Below are positions 54,366 through 54,891 of a DNA stretch of 54,891 nt, one piece after another. The translations under genes and the position numbers were made by a program. This stretch comes from Anaerovibrio sp. (GTDB taxonomy: Bacteria; Bacillota; Negativicutes; Selenomonadales; Selenomonadaceae). The DNA lies in the NCBI RefSeq assembly GCF_024697385.1, contig NZ_JAILFV010000071.1:1-54891 (forward strand). Direction: 5' to 3'. How positions within the stretch are numbered: the stretch's first letter is position 1; every line of letters begins with the position of its first letter. Below the pieces are notes generated by a model. The model did no database searches. It worked only from the letters and a program-made list of their open reading frames with translations, and had not been told where the DNA came from.

Positions 54366-54748
54366 TGGTGATTTGTGTGTTTAAGCTAGGTGTAGCTTTG
54401 GTTTTTGCGGTCATAGCAGCTTTGACTGCTATGGTCGCGGGACTATTATCAGATGCTCGGTTGTGGATAGTCCTAGGCCGGGCATTTTGTAGCTTTATTG
54501 TTTCTGGTGTTGTTGTATATATCGGTATGGTGCTGTTCGATAAATTGGGATATGCATCAGCTATTCATGAAATAGAGGAATCGATTGAAGAGATAGATAA
54601 GGAAGAAGCGGCTGAAGCAAAACAGCAGGAGTCGCAGGCGAATGAAGCAGGGGATACTCCTGCTGAAGATGGTGAGTCTGTTGAGGATGAAAACTTTACG
54701 CCTTTGCAGGCTGATTCCTTGCGTCATGTTGAGACAGACCAGGGTTAA
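54365..54748 (+). CDS. Unknown membrane protein ending the che operon
   Basis: This protein is up to 127 residues, with two hydrophobic spans (about residues 6-28 and 36-58), then an acidic Glu/Ala/Gln-rich tail and a short C-terminal patch FTPLQADSLRHVE. I do not recognise a family. Start choice is uncertain (GTG 54365, 54368 or 54377). It occupies a position near that of sigD-swrB downstream of cheD in Bacillus, but similarity to SwrB is not visible. Its stop codon touches repeat copy 3. Confidence 0.75.
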   Translation: MVICVFKLGVALVFAVIAALTAMVAGLLSDARLWIVLGRAFCSFIVSGVVVYIGMVLFDKLGYASAIHEIEESIEEIDKEEAAEAKQQESQANEAGDTPAEDGESVEDENFTPLQADSLRHVETDQG

Positions 54749-54890
54749 TAACGAGCTTTAAGATGTCCCCTTCCTCTTTAGGTGGGGGAAAACAAACTAC
54801 AACAGCTGGCGAGCATATCTCCCAGCTCGTTGAAACGCTAATTGGAAGATTTTTCTTCTAAAGAAGAAAAATTTGAACAATGGCGTTATA
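54747..54890 (+). repeat. 144-bp three-hairpin repeat, copy 3
   Basis: The element starts at, or overlaps by two bases, the stop codon at 54746-54748 and runs to the window end. It matches copy 1 over all shared bases by eye. Its left terminus reads AATAACG rather than TATAACG, and its right terminus is CGTTATA. The window stops one base after it. Confidence 0.88.
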
Positions 54891-54891
54891 A

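Noticed and set aside
1..54891. Search for CRISPR arrays, prophage, IS elements, toxin-antitoxin or defence genes
   Set aside because: The three 144-bp copies are too long and far apart for CRISPR, and every large gene is a housekeeping or motility gene; no integrase, transposase or defence domain was seen.

Overview
The window looks like chromosomal DNA of a low-to-mid GC, motile Negativicutes bacterium (Selenomonadaceae-like, for example the Selenomonas/Anaerovibrio group). This is inferred from Firmicutes-type gene content (T-box control of glyQS, hslV-hslU-codY, rpoD next to dnaG, FliY in the flagellar switch, CheC and CheD) in a single unbroken fla/che cluster. No search could be run, so the genus is not fixed. 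No prophage, insertion sequence, CRISPR array, tRNA gene or defence system was seen.

Layout. Positions 1-170: a structured 144-bp repeat and a truncated tandem piece of it. 190-3440: promoter, glycine T-box and glyQS. 3542-5181: a nucleobase permease and a small convergent unknown gene. 5304-5447: second repeat copy. 5499-10343: dgt, dnaG and rpoD. 10500-12690: trmK, a NIF3-family gene and thiE. 12733-13956: RNase P RNA, a c-di-AMP riboswitch and a secreted NlpC/P60 hydrolase. 14126-15006 (minus strand): folB and a stand-alone protein resembling the N-terminal domain of dihydropteroate synthase. 15228-16356: nicotinate phosphoribosyltransferase and a 25-residue membrane peptide. 16519-24102: dprA, topA, trmFO, hslV, hslU and codY. 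24498 to the end: about 30 kb of flagellar and chemotaxis genes, all on the + strand: flgB-flgC-fliE-fliF-fliG-fliH-fliI-fliJ-(lytic transglycosylase)-(MotE/YlxF-like)-fliK-flgD-(TIGR02530)-flgE-flbD-fliL-fliM-fliY-cheY-fliO-fliP-fliQ-fliR-flhB-(47-residue ORF)-flhA-flhF-flhG-(YcgR/PilZ)-cheB-cheA-cheW-cheC-cheD-(unknown membrane protein). A third repeat copy closes the window.

How it works together. The flagellar block encodes the basal body MS ring and part of the rod, the C-ring (FliG, FliM, FliY), the whole export gate (FlhA, FlhB, FliO, FliP, FliQ, FliR), the export ATPase with its regulators (FliH, FliI, FliJ), the hook and its assembly proteins, the placement GTPases (FlhF, FlhG), a PilZ brake and the chemotaxis core. 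Flagellin, the distal rod genes, motAB, cheR, receptors and a flagellar sigma factor are not in the window. CodY, a GTP and branched-chain amino acid sensor, lies directly upstream.

The least ordinary items are the 144-bp three-hairpin repeat at both window ends and inside it, the isolated DHPS-like N-terminal domain beside folB, the translationally configured c-di-AMP riboswitch, a 13-bp inverted repeat enclosing about 90 nt before dnaG, the heptad-repeat tail of RpoD, and two small ORFs (25 and 47 codons).
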